Assembly: GCA_902519945.1 (NCBI GenBank) | Contig: CABYLY010000004.1 | Span: 17,764 to 81,763, forward strand | DNA length: 64,000 bases | Reading direction: 5' to 3' | Origin: an uncultured Pelagibacteraceae bacterium | Lineage (GTDB): Bacteria > Pseudomonadota > Alphaproteobacteria > Pelagibacterales > Pelagibacteraceae | In this document: positions 40,935 to 50,448 of the stretch, piece by piece | How positions within the stretch are numbered: position 1 is the stretch's first letter | Layout of the letters: every line of letters starts with the position of its first letter | Program-made: the position numbers and the translations under genes | Notes under the pieces: generated by a model | The model's input: the letters and a program-made list of their open reading frames with translations, nothing else | Told to the model about the DNA's origin: nothing | Database searches by the model: none

Positions 40935-41873
40935 ATGGCAAAATTTATTAAAATTAAGGGTGATGCATCATTAAGAAGTTTTTTTAGAAAAAAAGTAAAT
41001 GGTCAATCTTCCATTATTGTTTATGCAAAGAAAGAAAAATACAAAAATTTACTTGTTTATGACGCGATTAATAAAATTTTAAAAAAAAATAAAATTCTAG
41101 CACCAAAATTATATACTCAAAGATATAATAAAAATTTTATTGAAATAGAGGATTTTGGAAATGAGACTATCCTTAAAATATTGAAAAAAAAGAATAAAAA
41201 TAAATTTAGCTATTTTACTAAAATAATTAAATTGTTAATACAGGTGCAGTCTATTAAAGATAGAAAGGTTAAGAATTTTAGAAACCAAAATTATACGATA
41301 CCTAAATATGATAAAAAGATATTAATAAATGAGGCAAATTTGTTTTGTGATTGGTATGTAAAGAATAATTTATCAAAATTAAGAAAAAAAAATTTTTGTC
41401 AGGATTTTAAAAAGATAATCAAAAAATTAACTTTGAAATTAAAGTTAAAAAATAACATTTTTGTCCATAGAGATTTTCATGTTTCAAATTTAATGTTAAT
41501 TAATAAAAAAATAGGTCTTATTGATAGCCAGGATGCATTAATTGGCAATAGAGCTTATGATTTAGTCTCTTTGATAGACGATGTGAGACTTAAAACTTCT
41601 AACTCCTTTAAAGAAAAAATCTTTAACTTTTACATAAAAAAACATAAAAAAATGGATATAAAAAAATTCAAGAATGATTTTGAAATATTATCAGTTTTAA
41701 GAAATTTAAAAATTATTGGAATATTTACTCGTTTAGCAATTAGGGATAGAAAAAAAAATTACCTAAAATTAATTCCTTATACTTGGCAGCTGGTTAATAT
41801 GCGTATTGAGCAAAATAAAGTATTTTTTGATTTGAAAAATTTATTAAGTCAAAATTTTAAAGAGATTAAATGA
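40935..41873 (+). CDS. amgK: Cell-wall amino sugar kinase AmgK-like
   Basis: 312 residues, aminoglycoside-phosphotransferase fold. The kinase catalytic loop FVHRDFHVSNLML and the metal-binding GLIDSQDALIGNRAYDLVSLIDD (shown in part) are intact; the N-terminal part has DASLRSFFRK. AmgK phosphorylates N-acetylmuramate at the anomeric position in the MurU recycling route. The assignment rests on the family fold plus direct coupling (4-nt overlap) with a MurU-type nucleotidyltransferase. An unusually Lys-rich sequence. Confidence 0.82.
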   Translation: MAKFIKIKGDASLRSFFRKKVNGQSSIIVYAKKEKYKNLLVYDAINKILKKNKILAPKLYTQRYNKNFIEIEDFGNETILKILKKKNKNKFSYFTKIIKLLIQVQSIKDRKVKNFRNQNYTIPKYDKKILINEANLFCDWYVKNNLSKLRKKNFCQDFKKIIKKLTLKLKLKNNIFVHRDFHVSNLMLINKKIGLIDSQDALIGNRAYDLVSLIDDVRLKTSNSFKEKIFNFYIKKHKKMDIKKFKNDFEILSVLRNLKIIGIFTRLAIRDRKKNYLKLIPYTWQLVNMRIEQNKVFFDLKNLLSQNFKEIK

Positions 41874-42559
41874 GAATTAAAACAGCTTTGATATTATGTG
41901 CAGGCCTTGGAAAGAGGTTAAATCCAATTACTTTATCTACACCCAAACCTCTTCTAGAATTAAATGATAAAACAATGTTAGAAGTTTCCATAAATTTAAT
42001 TATAGAGCTAGGTGTTCAAAAAATTTTGATCAATACATTTCACTTAGGTGATCAAATTTTAAGATTTATTGAAAATAAAAATTTTCCAATAAATATTCAA
42101 ATAATCAAAGAGGAAAATGAGATATTAAACACAGGTGGAGGAATATTAAATTTGATCAATTATTCAGATGATGATGATTTCATAATTTTTAACCCTGATA
42201 CTCTTTGGTATAAAGATTATCTTAATGAAATCATTCAAATGCAAAATTTTTATTTTTCTAAAAGATTAAATAATATACTTTTACTATCAAACAAAGACTT
42301 GAGTTTTGATAAAAATCTTTTAGGTGATTTTACGTTGGAAAATAATTTATTAAAAAAAAATGAAAAAAATGATTATATATATATTGGTTGCCAAATTCTG
42401 AATAAAAGTTTGTTTAAAGAATATAAAGTCTCAAATTTTTCTATTTCAAAAATATGGAAAGATCTACAAAAAGAAGACAAATTAAATGGTTTTCAGAGTA
42501 AAAAAAAATTTTATCATTTAACAAACTTAGATGTTTTTAAAAAACTAAAAGATCTTTAG
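41870..42559 (+). CDS. murU: N-acetylmuramate-1-phosphate uridylyltransferase MurU-like
   Basis: 229 residues. Sugar-nucleotidyltransferase signature CAGLGKRLNPITLSTPKPL at residues 10-29, then NTGGGILN and FNPDTLWYKDY. With AmgK it turns recycled N-acetylmuramate into UDP-MurNAc, bypassing MurA/MurB. The 3' end overlaps the convergent gpmA by 23 nt. Other sugar-1-phosphate uridylyltransferases share these motifs, so the MurU call depends on the amgK neighbour. Confidence 0.82.
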   Translation: MRIKTALILCAGLGKRLNPITLSTPKPLLELNDKTMLEVSINLIIELGVQKILINTFHLGDQILRFIENKNFPINIQIIKEENEILNTGGGILNLINYSDDDDFIIFNPDTLWYKDYLNEIIQMQNFYFSKRLNNILLLSNKDLSFDKNLLGDFTLENNLLKKNEKNDYIYIGCQILNKSLFKEYKVSNFSISKIWKDLQKEDKLNGFQSKKKFYHLTNLDVFKKLKDL

Positions 42560-43250
42560 CTCTTTTTTTATCAAGATATTTGCATTTTGCTATTTCAAAA
42601 TTTTCTTTAAATTCAATCAACATTGGGTTTCCAGTCGGTATTTCTAAATTAGAAATTTGAATATTGTCTAAATTAAATAAGTTCTTACATAAAGCTCTAA
42701 TAGAGTTTCCGTGAGCAGATATTAAAACATTATTATCTTTTAAATTTCCTTTTATGTGTTTTTCAAAAAAATTTATAACTCTCTCGTAAGTATCTTTTAA
42801 AGACTCAGTGTTAGGTAATAATTCTCTCGGAATTTGATCATAAATGCTAATGTTAAGTGGATGATATGGACTATCCTTTTTTAGTGGATCTGGCCTTGAA
42901 TCCCAAGATCTACGAAACTCATAAATTTTATCATCACCAATTTTTTTACTCATTTCAATTTTACTCAAACCAGTTAGCGCTCCATAGTGTCTCTCGTTCA
43001 ATTGCCAAGCTTTTGTAAATTTTTTTTTATCATTTAATTCTTCTTGAATGATTTTGAGTGTTTTGTTCGCTCTTAACTGAAAAGATGAGTAGAAAAAATC
43101 GATTTTGATATCTTCTATTTTTAACAAGTTTCCAGCTTTTTTAGCCTCTAAAACACCTTTTTCAGTTAAATCAACATCAACCCAGCCAGTAAATCTTTTT
43201 TGTAAATTCCAAACACTCTCCCCATGTCTAACTAAAATCAAAAAACTCAT
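42537..43250 (-). CDS. gpmA: 2,3-bisphosphoglycerate-dependent phosphoglycerate mutase
   Basis: 237 residues. Catalytic His9 in LVRHGESVWN, then RFTGWVDVDLTEKG, ERHYGALTGLSK and the second His in LISAHGNSIRAL. It interconverts 3- and 2-phosphoglycerate. It stands alone on the minus strand, with its 3' end overlapping murU. Confidence 0.96.
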   Translation of the reverse strand: MSFLILVRHGESVWNLQKRFTGWVDVDLTEKGVLEAKKAGNLLKIEDIKIDFFYSSFQLRANKTLKIIQEELNDKKKFTKAWQLNERHYGALTGLSKIEMSKKIGDDKIYEFRRSWDSRPDPLKKDSPYHPLNISIYDQIPRELLPNTESLKDTYERVINFFEKHIKGNLKDNNVLISAHGNSIRALCKNLFNLDNIQISNLEIPTGNPMLIEFKENFEIAKCKYLDKKRAKDLLVF

Positions 43251-43295
43251 ATTGTTATTTGTAAAATATATTTATAAATAAAACTATATAATTTA

Positions 43296-43691
43296 ATGTC
43301 AAAATTTTTTTCAAATCATATAATAATTTTTTATGCTATTAATTCTTTTTTAATCATTTTTTATCTATTTCCTGGTAGCTTAATTGGTTGGCTTTTATTT
43401 GGTAATTTAAGTAAACAACCACAAATAACGAGAGATTTCATAATTTCATCGAATCATTTTTATACATTTTTGTTTTTAACAATAATTGGTTTTTTAACTT
43501 TTGTTAAATCTCATCAAATAAAACCTCTTACTTTATATTTGATTTTTTTATCAGTAATTCTAGAAATGCTACATTTTTTAATACCTAATAGAAGTTTTGA
43601 ATGGTCTGATTTATTTGGTAATTTTTTAGGAGTGGTTGTTGTAATTATTATAAAGAAACTTATAAATAAATATGGAATTCCTAAGGAATAA
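43296..43691 (+). CDS. VanZ-like small membrane protein
   Basis: 131 residues with four predicted membrane segments. The pattern of an Asn/Lys-rich start, hydrophobic pairs, a charged EMLHFLIPNRSFEWSDLFGNFLGV region and a last helix fits the VanZ-like family, in which the E...R...D..N..G residues are conserved. The function of these proteins is not well defined. It overlaps the following lipoprotein by 20 nt. Confidence 0.6.
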   Translation: MSKFFSNHIIIFYAINSFLIIFYLFPGSLIGWLLFGNLSKQPQITRDFIISSNHFYTFLFLTIIGFLTFVKSHQIKPLTLYLIFLSVILEMLHFLIPNRSFEWSDLFGNFLGVVVVIIIKKLINKYGIPKE

Positions 43692-44271
43692 ATTTATTAT
43701 TTTAATTATTTTCTTTTTAACAGGATGTTCATCAATTCCATCAAATACCGCAAATAGCTGTTCAATATTTAGTGAACGTTATCTTTGGTATAAGTACGCA
43801 AAAAAAACTGAGCAAAAATGGGGCACTCCTATTTATATTCAATTAGCTATAATAAAAATGGAGTCAGATTTTGACTGGCTAGCAAAGCCAGCAAGGCAAA
43901 AAATATTTAAAGTAATTCCTTATAAACGTCCTTCAAGTTCATTTGGATATTCTCAGGCGGTAAAAGGGACTTGGGAACAATATAAAAAAGAAACAGGAAA
44001 TAAATTAGCAACAAGAGCTAGATTTAAAGATAGTGTTGACTTTATAGGCTGGTACACAAATAAATCAGAAAATATTTTAAAAATTTCTAAACAAGATGCT
44101 TTTAAACAATACTTGGCATACCATGAAGGTTGGGGGAATTTTAAGTATTATAAAAAGAATAAAAAAGTAATTGGATTAGCCAAAAAAGTAGAAAAACAAT
44201 CAAATATTTATAAAAAACAATTATTAAATTGCAGGAATTCTTTGAATAAAAAGAAATATATTATTTTTTAG
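43672..44271 (+). CDS. Lytic-transglycosylase-like (SLT domain) lipoprotein
   Basis: 199 residues. An N-terminal lipoprotein signal FLTGCSS sets the lipidated Cys at about residue 19. The SLT-like domain shows IKMESDFDW with the likely catalytic Glu, then SSSFGYSQAVKGTWEQYKKETG and YLAYHEGWGNF, as in lysozyme-like transglycosylases. It would cleave the glycan chain of peptidoglycan from the outer membrane side, yielding anhydro-muropeptides that AmpG imports. Its 3' end overlaps the convergent RND permease by 11 nt. Confidence 0.78.
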   Translation: MEFLRNKFIILIIFFLTGCSSIPSNTANSCSIFSERYLWYKYAKKTEQKWGTPIYIQLAIIKMESDFDWLAKPARQKIFKVIPYKRPSSSFGYSQAVKGTWEQYKKETGNKLATRARFKDSVDFIGWYTNKSENILKISKQDAFKQYLAYHEGWGNFKYYKKNKKVIGLAKKVEKQSNIYKKQLLNCRNSLNKKKYIIF

Positions 44272-47200
44272 ATAGTTCTTTTTTTAATTCTAGATCAATT
44301 ACATCAATTCTTTTAGTATTTTTTGCTAAAGCTAAATACATTGATGGCGTAACATATAAAGTGAAGAAAGTTGAAATTATCATCCCTCCCAATATAGTTG
44401 CTCCAACAGCCAATCGTGAACCTTCACCAGCGCCTGGACCAATATTTCCTATAACCAAAGGTATCATTGCTATCATCGTACTCAAGGATGTCATTATGAT
44501 AGGCCTAAATCTTACTGCACAAGCCTCTTTAACAGATAGCTCAATATTTTTTCCTGTAGTCCTTATTCTGTTTGCATAATCTACAATCAAGATACTGTTT
44601 TTAGTTGATATGCCAATAAGTATTATTAAAGCTATCTGAGAAAAAATGTTAACAGAACTATTTAAGAATAAAATAAACACTAATCCACCAAAAATTGCTA
44701 AGGGAACAGTTAAAACTATAATAAATGGATGAATGAATGAGTTAAATGTTGCTGCCATTACCAAATAAGCTGTAAGTAAAGCCAGAGCAAAAATTATAAA
44801 TAATTCGTTACTAGTTTCTTTTATTTCTTCTGATTTACCTTTCCAAGTAATTTGATTTTTTGGAGCTAGGTCTGCCATAATATCCTCAAAAAATTTTATT
44901 GCCTCAGTTAAAGTATATCCTTCAGTAATATTTGCAGATATCGTGACTGCTCTTTGTCTATTATATCTTGCAAGTTGTTTTGCAGAACCTTCTTCTTTAA
45001 AGCTAACTAAATTTGATAAAGAAATAAGCTTTCCATTTGTTTCAGAACGAACAAAAATTTTGGAGACTCCCTCTTTATTTCTTCTATCCGACAAATATTG
45101 TTGAACTACGATTGGGTATTCTTTTCCCAATTTATTGAAAGTTGTAATTTTTTTTCCACCATATAGGGTTTCAAGTGTTTCACCTATTGTTTTTGTCGAA
45201 ACACCTAAATCTTTAGCCTTATTTTTATTAATAACTAATTTTACCTCAGGTTTATTTCGGTTGTAATCAGACTCAATTCTAGAAAGACTTTTATTTGATC
45301 TTAATTTTCTAATTACTTTTTTTTGAATTTCTTCAAGCTCTTCGTATGTACTTCCATAAATAACCATTTGCACTGGCTTATTATAATTAGACACTCTTAT
45401 AGATTGAGGAGATATTGGAAACGCCAGAGCCTGTGGTAATGTAACAATTTTTCCTATTGCCTCTCGTAAAACAACTTGTTGTCCCTTTTTTCTATTTTTC
45501 CAGTCATCTAAGAGTGCAATAATAATAAAACTGTTGAATGAGTTCGCAGAACTCCCAAAACCTGGTACTCTCATAATAAACCTTGAATATGGACTGTCCT
45601 CAGCTTGTAAAAGTGGAATTAATCTAGCTTCAACTTTTTGTGCCTGTTCTTGTGTGTACTCAAAAGAACTTCCTTCATCCGTTGCACCAATGATTAAATA
45701 AGCACCCCTATCTTCCATTGGCAACAATTCTTTTTTTGAGAAACTAAATAATACTACAGAGCAAATGACAATAAAAATTATAAATATAGTTACTGATTTA
45801 GTTTTATTAGCAATTACATCTAAAGTTTCTCTATAAAATTTTGCAAAATTTAAAAATATTTTTTCAAATTTTTGTATAAAAATTTTTTTTGAAGTTTTTT
45901 TATTTAAAAATTTACTTGCAAGCATAGGCGATAAGGTAAGTGCAACAAATGATGAAACAACTATTGAAAATGATAATGCAATTGCTGTTTCTTTAAATAG
46001 TGTTCCTGAAATTCCCTCAATGAAAATTAATGGTAAAAACACAGCTACTAGAATTAATGTTGTAGCTACGATTGCAAATGAAATCTGTTTAGATCCCTTG
46101 TAGGCCGCCACTAATGGAGTTTCTCCATTCTCAATACGCCTGTAAATTGCATCAGTCATAATTACCGAGTCATCGGTAATTATTCCAATTGCTAAAATAA
46201 AACTTAGAAGAACAAATATATTTATGGATAATCCAAAAATATAAAGACCTAAAAAGGATGCTATTAGGCTTACAGGTAGAGCTATTGCTGGAACAATTAC
46301 AGCTTTCAGATTTCCAAGAAATAAATAAATTATAAGTACAACTAAGATAAAAGCAATTAAAAGAGTTTTGTAAACCTCCTCAATAGCAGCTTCTACGTAG
46401 TTCGCTCTGTTAAATGAAACCCTTAAATCTAATTCACTTGGTAAGGTTTTTTTAACCTCAAGTATCTTTTTTTTAATATCTTTTGAAAGCTCGACTGTAG
46501 AGGCCCCGCTTCTTGCATAAATACCAATACCTACTGTTTTTAAATTTATCTGATCTTTTGTTTGAGCTTTAAATAGAGTTTTTTCTGAAACAGGACCATA
46601 TTCAATATCAGCAACATCAGATAATAAAATGACTTTGTTGTTTGTTTTTTTGATCGGTAATTGTTTTATTGAGTCTATATCCTTATAAGATTTATCTAAG
46701 TTTAATGTTAAGTCAATATTGTCAGCTTCAAGAGTACCAGCAGGAAGACTTATATTTTCTCCACGCATTGCAACTTCAACTTCTTTAATAGTTAAATCGT
46801 TTGCAGCAAGCTTGATTGGATCTATCCAAACCCTAATACTCAATTCTCTTAAACCACCAACCAAGATCCTTCCAACATTTTTTATACTTGAAAACTGATC
46901 AACTAAATATCTTTCTGCATAATCGCCTAACTCGAGGTCACTCCAAGTTGCAGATGATAGAGATAACCACATTGTAGTGGTAAAACCTGCTGCTCTTTTT
47001 AATATTTGAGGAGGATTAGCCTCCGATGGTAAATTGTCTACAACTCTTGCAACTCGCTCTCGTATATCATTGGCTGCGTCATCTAAATCAATACTAGTAT
47101 CAAACTCAACGTTTATTGTACTTCTTCCATTTTCAGATTTAGAGTCTATGTTTTTAATACCCTCTGCGCCCCCAATTACATCCTCTACGACTTGAGTAAC

Positions 47201-47389
47201 TTCTTGATCTACTATAGATGCTGATGCTGATGTATAATCTACTTGCACCTGAACTACAGGTGGCTGTATTCCGTTGGGTAACTCTCTTACTGGTAATTTC
47301 CAAAAAACAAATAAACCGAAAATAATTAAGATTAAAGACATCACCCAAGAAACAGCTGGTCTTTTTATACTTAATTCAGTAATAAACAT
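44261..47389 (-). CDS. RND-family efflux transporter permease
   Basis: 1042 residues, the normal AcrB-type length. N terminus MFITELSIKRPAVSWVMSLI, periplasmic porter repeats, and the proton-relay Asp pair in ITDDSVIMTDAI of TM4. A second half repeats the plan (IALIILIGISTKNSILIVDYAN, RFRPIIMTSLSTMIAMIPLV). It is an inner-membrane H+-driven pump, probably for hydrophobic compounds or xenobiotics. The ATG comes right after the stop of its adaptor gene. No TolC-like outer membrane channel is in this window. Confidence 0.94.
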   Translation of the reverse strand: MFITELSIKRPAVSWVMSLILIIFGLFVFWKLPVRELPNGIQPPVVQVQVDYTSASASIVDQEVTQVVEDVIGGAEGIKNIDSKSENGRSTINVEFDTSIDLDDAANDIRERVARVVDNLPSEANPPQILKRAAGFTTTMWLSLSSATWSDLELGDYAERYLVDQFSSIKNVGRILVGGLRELSIRVWIDPIKLAANDLTIKEVEVAMRGENISLPAGTLEADNIDLTLNLDKSYKDIDSIKQLPIKKTNNKVILLSDVADIEYGPVSEKTLFKAQTKDQINLKTVGIGIYARSGASTVELSKDIKKKILEVKKTLPSELDLRVSFNRANYVEAAIEEVYKTLLIAFILVVLIIYLFLGNLKAVIVPAIALPVSLIASFLGLYIFGLSINIFVLLSFILAIGIITDDSVIMTDAIYRRIENGETPLVAAYKGSKQISFAIVATTLILVAVFLPLIFIEGISGTLFKETAIALSFSIVVSSFVALTLSPMLASKFLNKKTSKKIFIQKFEKIFLNFAKFYRETLDVIANKTKSVTIFIIFIVICSVVLFSFSKKELLPMEDRGAYLIIGATDEGSSFEYTQEQAQKVEARLIPLLQAEDSPYSRFIMRVPGFGSSANSFNSFIIIALLDDWKNRKKGQQVVLREAIGKIVTLPQALAFPISPQSIRVSNYNKPVQMVIYGSTYEELEEIQKKVIRKLRSNKSLSRIESDYNRNKPEVKLVINKNKAKDLGVSTKTIGETLETLYGGKKITTFNKLGKEYPIVVQQYLSDRRNKEGVSKIFVRSETNGKLISLSNLVSFKEEGSAKQLARYNRQRAVTISANITEGYTLTEAIKFFEDIMADLAPKNQITWKGKSEEIKETSNELFIIFALALLTAYLVMAATFNSFIHPFIIVLTVPLAIFGGLVFILFLNSSVNIFSQIALIILIGISTKNSILIVDYANRIRTTGKNIELSVKEACAVRFRPIIMTSLSTMIAMIPLVIGNIGPGAGEGSRLAVGATILGGMIISTFFTLYVTPSMYLALAKNTKRIDVIDLELKKELSKK

Positions 47390-48259
47390 TTATTTTGTAA
47401 TAGGTTTTATTTTTCCTTTTGGTCTTACTTTTTTTAATCCTTCTGCAACAACTATTTCTCCCTCAGTCAATCCAGAAATTATCTCAATATTTTTATTGCC
47501 CCTAAGACCTGTTTTAACTTCAGTTTTATTCGCTATATCTTCACCATTTATTTTATAAACATAAGATTTATCACCCTCAATCATCACACTTGTATCAGGC
47601 ACACTTAACGAGTTTCTGAGATTAAATTTTACACTTACTTCTAATAGAGATCCTGAGATAAGTTCTAGATTGTTATTTTCTATTTTAACTCTTGATAAAA
47701 TACTTCTTGTATCTGCATTAATTCTGCTTGATACAAAATCAATTTCGCCTGCGAAAGTTTTATTTTTAAAACTAGATAATTTAACTTCAACAGGGAGGCC
47801 CTTTTTAATAGATGCAGAATAATTTTCTGGGATTTTTATATCTGAATATATTGTTGAATTATCATCTAGGGTTATAATAAATATATTGTTAGATACAAGA
47901 ATATCCTCTGTTAGACCAGTATAACCAAGCACACCACTGAACGGAGCTATAATATCTCCACTTTTTAATTTAATAAGTACATCTCCTTTTTTTACAAAGT
48001 CCTTTAAATTTAGATCTTCAAAGAGATCATTTTTTTTAATCTTAAAGGTTTCAGATTTTTTTGAAATTGCAGTGCCAAATGTCTCTATTTTTTCGGCGAA
48101 TTCTTTTTTTACAACCTTAGTCACAATTATTCCTGGAGGTGGTCTTTTACTAAATTTTTTTTTAAAATGATTTCCAATCATTGTTCTACCAACAATCACT
48201 GCTGCAATGATCAAAAAAAATATTAGAATTATTGATATAGTTTTTGTAGATCTCTTCAT
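47390..48259 (-). CDS. RND efflux periplasmic adaptor (membrane fusion protein)
   Basis: 289 residues, on the short side for the family (350-400). An N-terminal membrane anchor (ISIILIFFLIIAAVIVG) leads into a lipoyl-like half (VKKGDVLIKLKSGDIIAPFSGVLGYTG), a beta-barrel domain and a membrane-proximal end (VKTGLRGNKNIEIISGLTEGEIVV). The short lipoyl section leaves little room for the usual alpha-helical hairpin, so its docking to an outer channel may be minimal. It is adjacent to and upstream of the permease with no spacing. Confidence 0.88.
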   Translation of the reverse strand: MKRSTKTISIILIFFLIIAAVIVGRTMIGNHFKKKFSKRPPPGIIVTKVVKKEFAEKIETFGTAISKKSETFKIKKNDLFEDLNLKDFVKKGDVLIKLKSGDIIAPFSGVLGYTGLTEDILVSNNIFIITLDDNSTIYSDIKIPENYSASIKKGLPVEVKLSSFKNKTFAGEIDFVSSRINADTRSILSRVKIENNNLELISGSLLEVSVKFNLRNSLSVPDTSVMIEGDKSYVYKINGEDIANKTEVKTGLRGNKNIEIISGLTEGEIVVAEGLKKVRPKGKIKPITK

Positions 48260-48267
48260 AAATTAAT

Positions 48268-49083
48268 TTAAATTAACCCGTATTCAGCCCAAGAGCCATC
48301 ATAAATACTAGGCTGATATTTATCATTTATTAAAGAATAAGCTAGTGCCAAAACACACGCAGTAACTCCAGAGCCACATGAAAATACTATATCCTGATCC
48401 GAAATATTTTTTAGGCATGATTTAAAAACGTTTTCAAGTTCCTCTTTATTTTTAAAAGTTTTATCTTTATTTAGACATAGATTAAAAGGTAAACAAAAAG
48501 AATTTTTTATACTTCCGCTTCTTAATCCCTTTCTTGGTTCTGGAACCTTACCTTCAAATCTTTCTCTGCTTCTAGCATCGATCACTTTAAATTTTTGAAT
48601 TTTGATGTTTTTATCAATTGTCTCTTTAGTTTTAACTAATATTTTATTTTCTGAACTTATATAGTTGGTTTTTTTTAAATCTGTTATTTCGTTAGTTACT
48701 TCTCTTTTTTCTTTGATCCATTTTTGAAGACCTCCATTTAAAATACTCACTAGCTTAGGATCGTGACCAAAATAGATAAAATTAAACCAACATCGACAAG
48801 AACTTATAACATCTGAGTTGTCATAGATAATAATTTTGTCGTTTTTACTAATTCCCATTTCTGATACTATTTTTTCCCATTCATTCTTATCAACAAGCAT
48901 GTGTGGAAGGTTAGTATTTTTTTTTGAATTAAAATCTAAGTCAAAAAAAATTGAGTTTTTAATATGCTGATTTCTGTACTCATTGAAACCATCTCTTTTT
49001 GTTTGAGGCATGTGCCAAGAACAGTCTATAATTTTTACATTATCTAGATTTTTTTCAAGCCAACTTGTCTCCACTAAGGACAT
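48268..49083 (-). CDS. sseA: 3-mercaptopyruvate/thiosulfate sulfurtransferase
   Basis: 271 residues from the ATG at 49083; a longer frame extends into msrA and is rejected. Two rhodanese domains: the first inactive (KIIDCSWHMPQTKRDG, YDNSDVISSCRCWF), the second with the active loop CGSGVTA starting at Cys236. That loop type is the 3-mercaptopyruvate sulfurtransferase form. It moves sulfane sulfur to cyanide or thiols in cysteine breakdown. It begins 1 nt after msrA. Confidence 0.9.
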   Translation of the reverse strand: MSLVETSWLEKNLDNVKIIDCSWHMPQTKRDGFNEYRNQHIKNSIFFDLDFNSKKNTNLPHMLVDKNEWEKIVSEMGISKNDKIIIYDNSDVISSCRCWFNFIYFGHDPKLVSILNGGLQKWIKEKREVTNEITDLKKTNYISSENKILVKTKETIDKNIKIQKFKVIDARSRERFEGKVPEPRKGLRSGSIKNSFCLPFNLCLNKDKTFKNKEELENVFKSCLKNISDQDIVFSCGSGVTACVLALAYSLINDKYQPSIYDGSWAEYGLI

Positions 49084-49084
49084 A

Positions 49085-49528
49085 TTATCTTTTTTCCAAA
49101 TATTTTTGATGATATTCTTCAGCTGGACAATAATTCTTGAGTAAAGAAATTTTTGTGACAACCTTGCCAGACATTCTATCATCAAAATCTCTTAGTACTC
49201 TTTCAGCCACTAATCTTTGATTATCGTTTAAATAGAATATTTCACTTCTATATTGAGTACCAAAATCTGGCCCTTGAGAATTTAAAGTTGTTGGATCATG
49301 AATTTGAAAAAAAATTTTTAAAATTTTTTCATAGGTTATAATTTTTTCGTCAAAATCAATTTTTACTACTTCAGCATGATTTGTTTTACCTGTGCAGACC
49401 TCTTTATAAGTTGTAGTAGGACTATTGCCACCACAATAACCCACCTCAGTTTTGATAACACCTTCAATTTTACTAAACTTAATTTCAGGTCCCCAAAAAC
49501 ATCCAAGTGCTAAAACTGCAATTTCCAT
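49085..49528 (-). CDS. msrA: Peptide-methionine (S)-S-oxide reductase MsrA
   Basis: 147 residues. Catalytic Cys10 in LALGCFWGPE, then VGYCGGNSPTTTY, CTGKTNHAEVV, HDPTTLNSQGPDFGTQYRS and PAEEYHQKYL. It repairs oxidised methionine. The protein is short and ends right after the conserved motif. The residue before PAEEYHQ is Cys134 where Tyr or Phe is usual, giving a possible extra resolving cysteine. Pairs with sseA in a two-gene sulfur unit. Confidence 0.92.
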   Translation of the reverse strand: MEIAVLALGCFWGPEIKFSKIEGVIKTEVGYCGGNSPTTTYKEVCTGKTNHAEVVKIDFDEKIITYEKILKIFFQIHDPTTLNSQGPDFGTQYRSEIFYLNDNQRLVAERVLRDFDDRMSGKVVTKISLLKNYCPAEEYHQKYLEKR

Positions 49529-49563
49529 TGATTATGATTTAAATTAATTTACAAATTATTCAT

Positions 49564-50448
49564 ATGCTAAGTAAAAATCAATTAGGTTTTTTGTACATGT
49601 TTATGTCAATTTGTGCATTTTCTTTAATGGATGTTATTGTAAAATGGTCTGTTGATTATCCCATCGGACAAGTATTATTTTTTAGAGGTTTTTTTGGAAT
49701 AATTTTTTATTTTTTTGTTATTCCAAGAGATCGTTTACATAACTTTTATATAACTAAAAGGGCTGGGTTACATTTTTTAAGATGTGCCTCGGGATTAATT
49801 GCGCTAGTAGCAATTTTTATTGCTTTAAGAAAATTACCGTTAGCAACAGTTGTAAGTTTATCTTTCGCAGCCCCAATTTTTACAACTATTTTATCTATAT
49901 TTTTATTAAGTGAGAAAGTGGGTGTTTTTAGATGGTTAGCTGTAATAATTGGTTTTATAGGAATACTTGTAATAACTGAACCAGGTATAAGTGAATTAAA
50001 TATATATTACATTTTTCCAATAATTTTTTGCTTGGGCCTTTCTTATGTAGCAATTGCAATTAGACAACTTTCCTCAACGGAACCTGTATGGTTAATTTCA
50101 TTCTATTTCTCTTTATCAATAACTATATTAAGCTTATTTACAATACCTCAAGGTTGGGTGATGCCAAATTTTAATCATTTAATCTTATTATCATTAGTAG
50201 GAGTGTTTGGTGGAGTTGCTAACTTGTGGTTGAGCCAGTCTCTTAAGTACGCAGAGGTCTCATTAGTTACACCTTTGAAATATTTAGCTTTAGTTTTTGC
50301 AATAATTTTTGGTTATTTTATTTGGGATGAGATACCAACAATAAAAACTTTATTGGGAGCATTATTGGTCATAATTTCCACTTTAATTATTTTTAGAAGA
50401 GAAATTTACAGAGATAAAATAATAACTTCTAAAACAACTAATGACTAA
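49564..50448 (+). CDS. EamA-family (DMT superfamily) transporter
   Basis: 294 residues with ten predicted membrane helices in two EamA repeats (first repeat LMDVIVKWSVDYPIGQVLFFRG, second from about residue 150). The pattern of exporter-like DMT permeases is clear, but the substrate cannot be told. Its 3' end overlaps the alkA-like gene by 8 nt. Divergent from msrA. Confidence 0.85.
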   Translation: MLSKNQLGFLYMFMSICAFSLMDVIVKWSVDYPIGQVLFFRGFFGIIFYFFVIPRDRLHNFYITKRAGLHFLRCASGLIALVAIFIALRKLPLATVVSLSFAAPIFTTILSIFLLSEKVGVFRWLAVIIGFIGILVITEPGISELNIYYIFPIIFCLGLSYVAIAIRQLSSTEPVWLISFYFSLSITILSLFTIPQGWVMPNFNHLILLSLVGVFGGVANLWLSQSLKYAEVSLVTPLKYLALVFAIIFGYFIWDEIPTIKTLLGALLVIISTLIIFRREIYRDKIITSKTTND

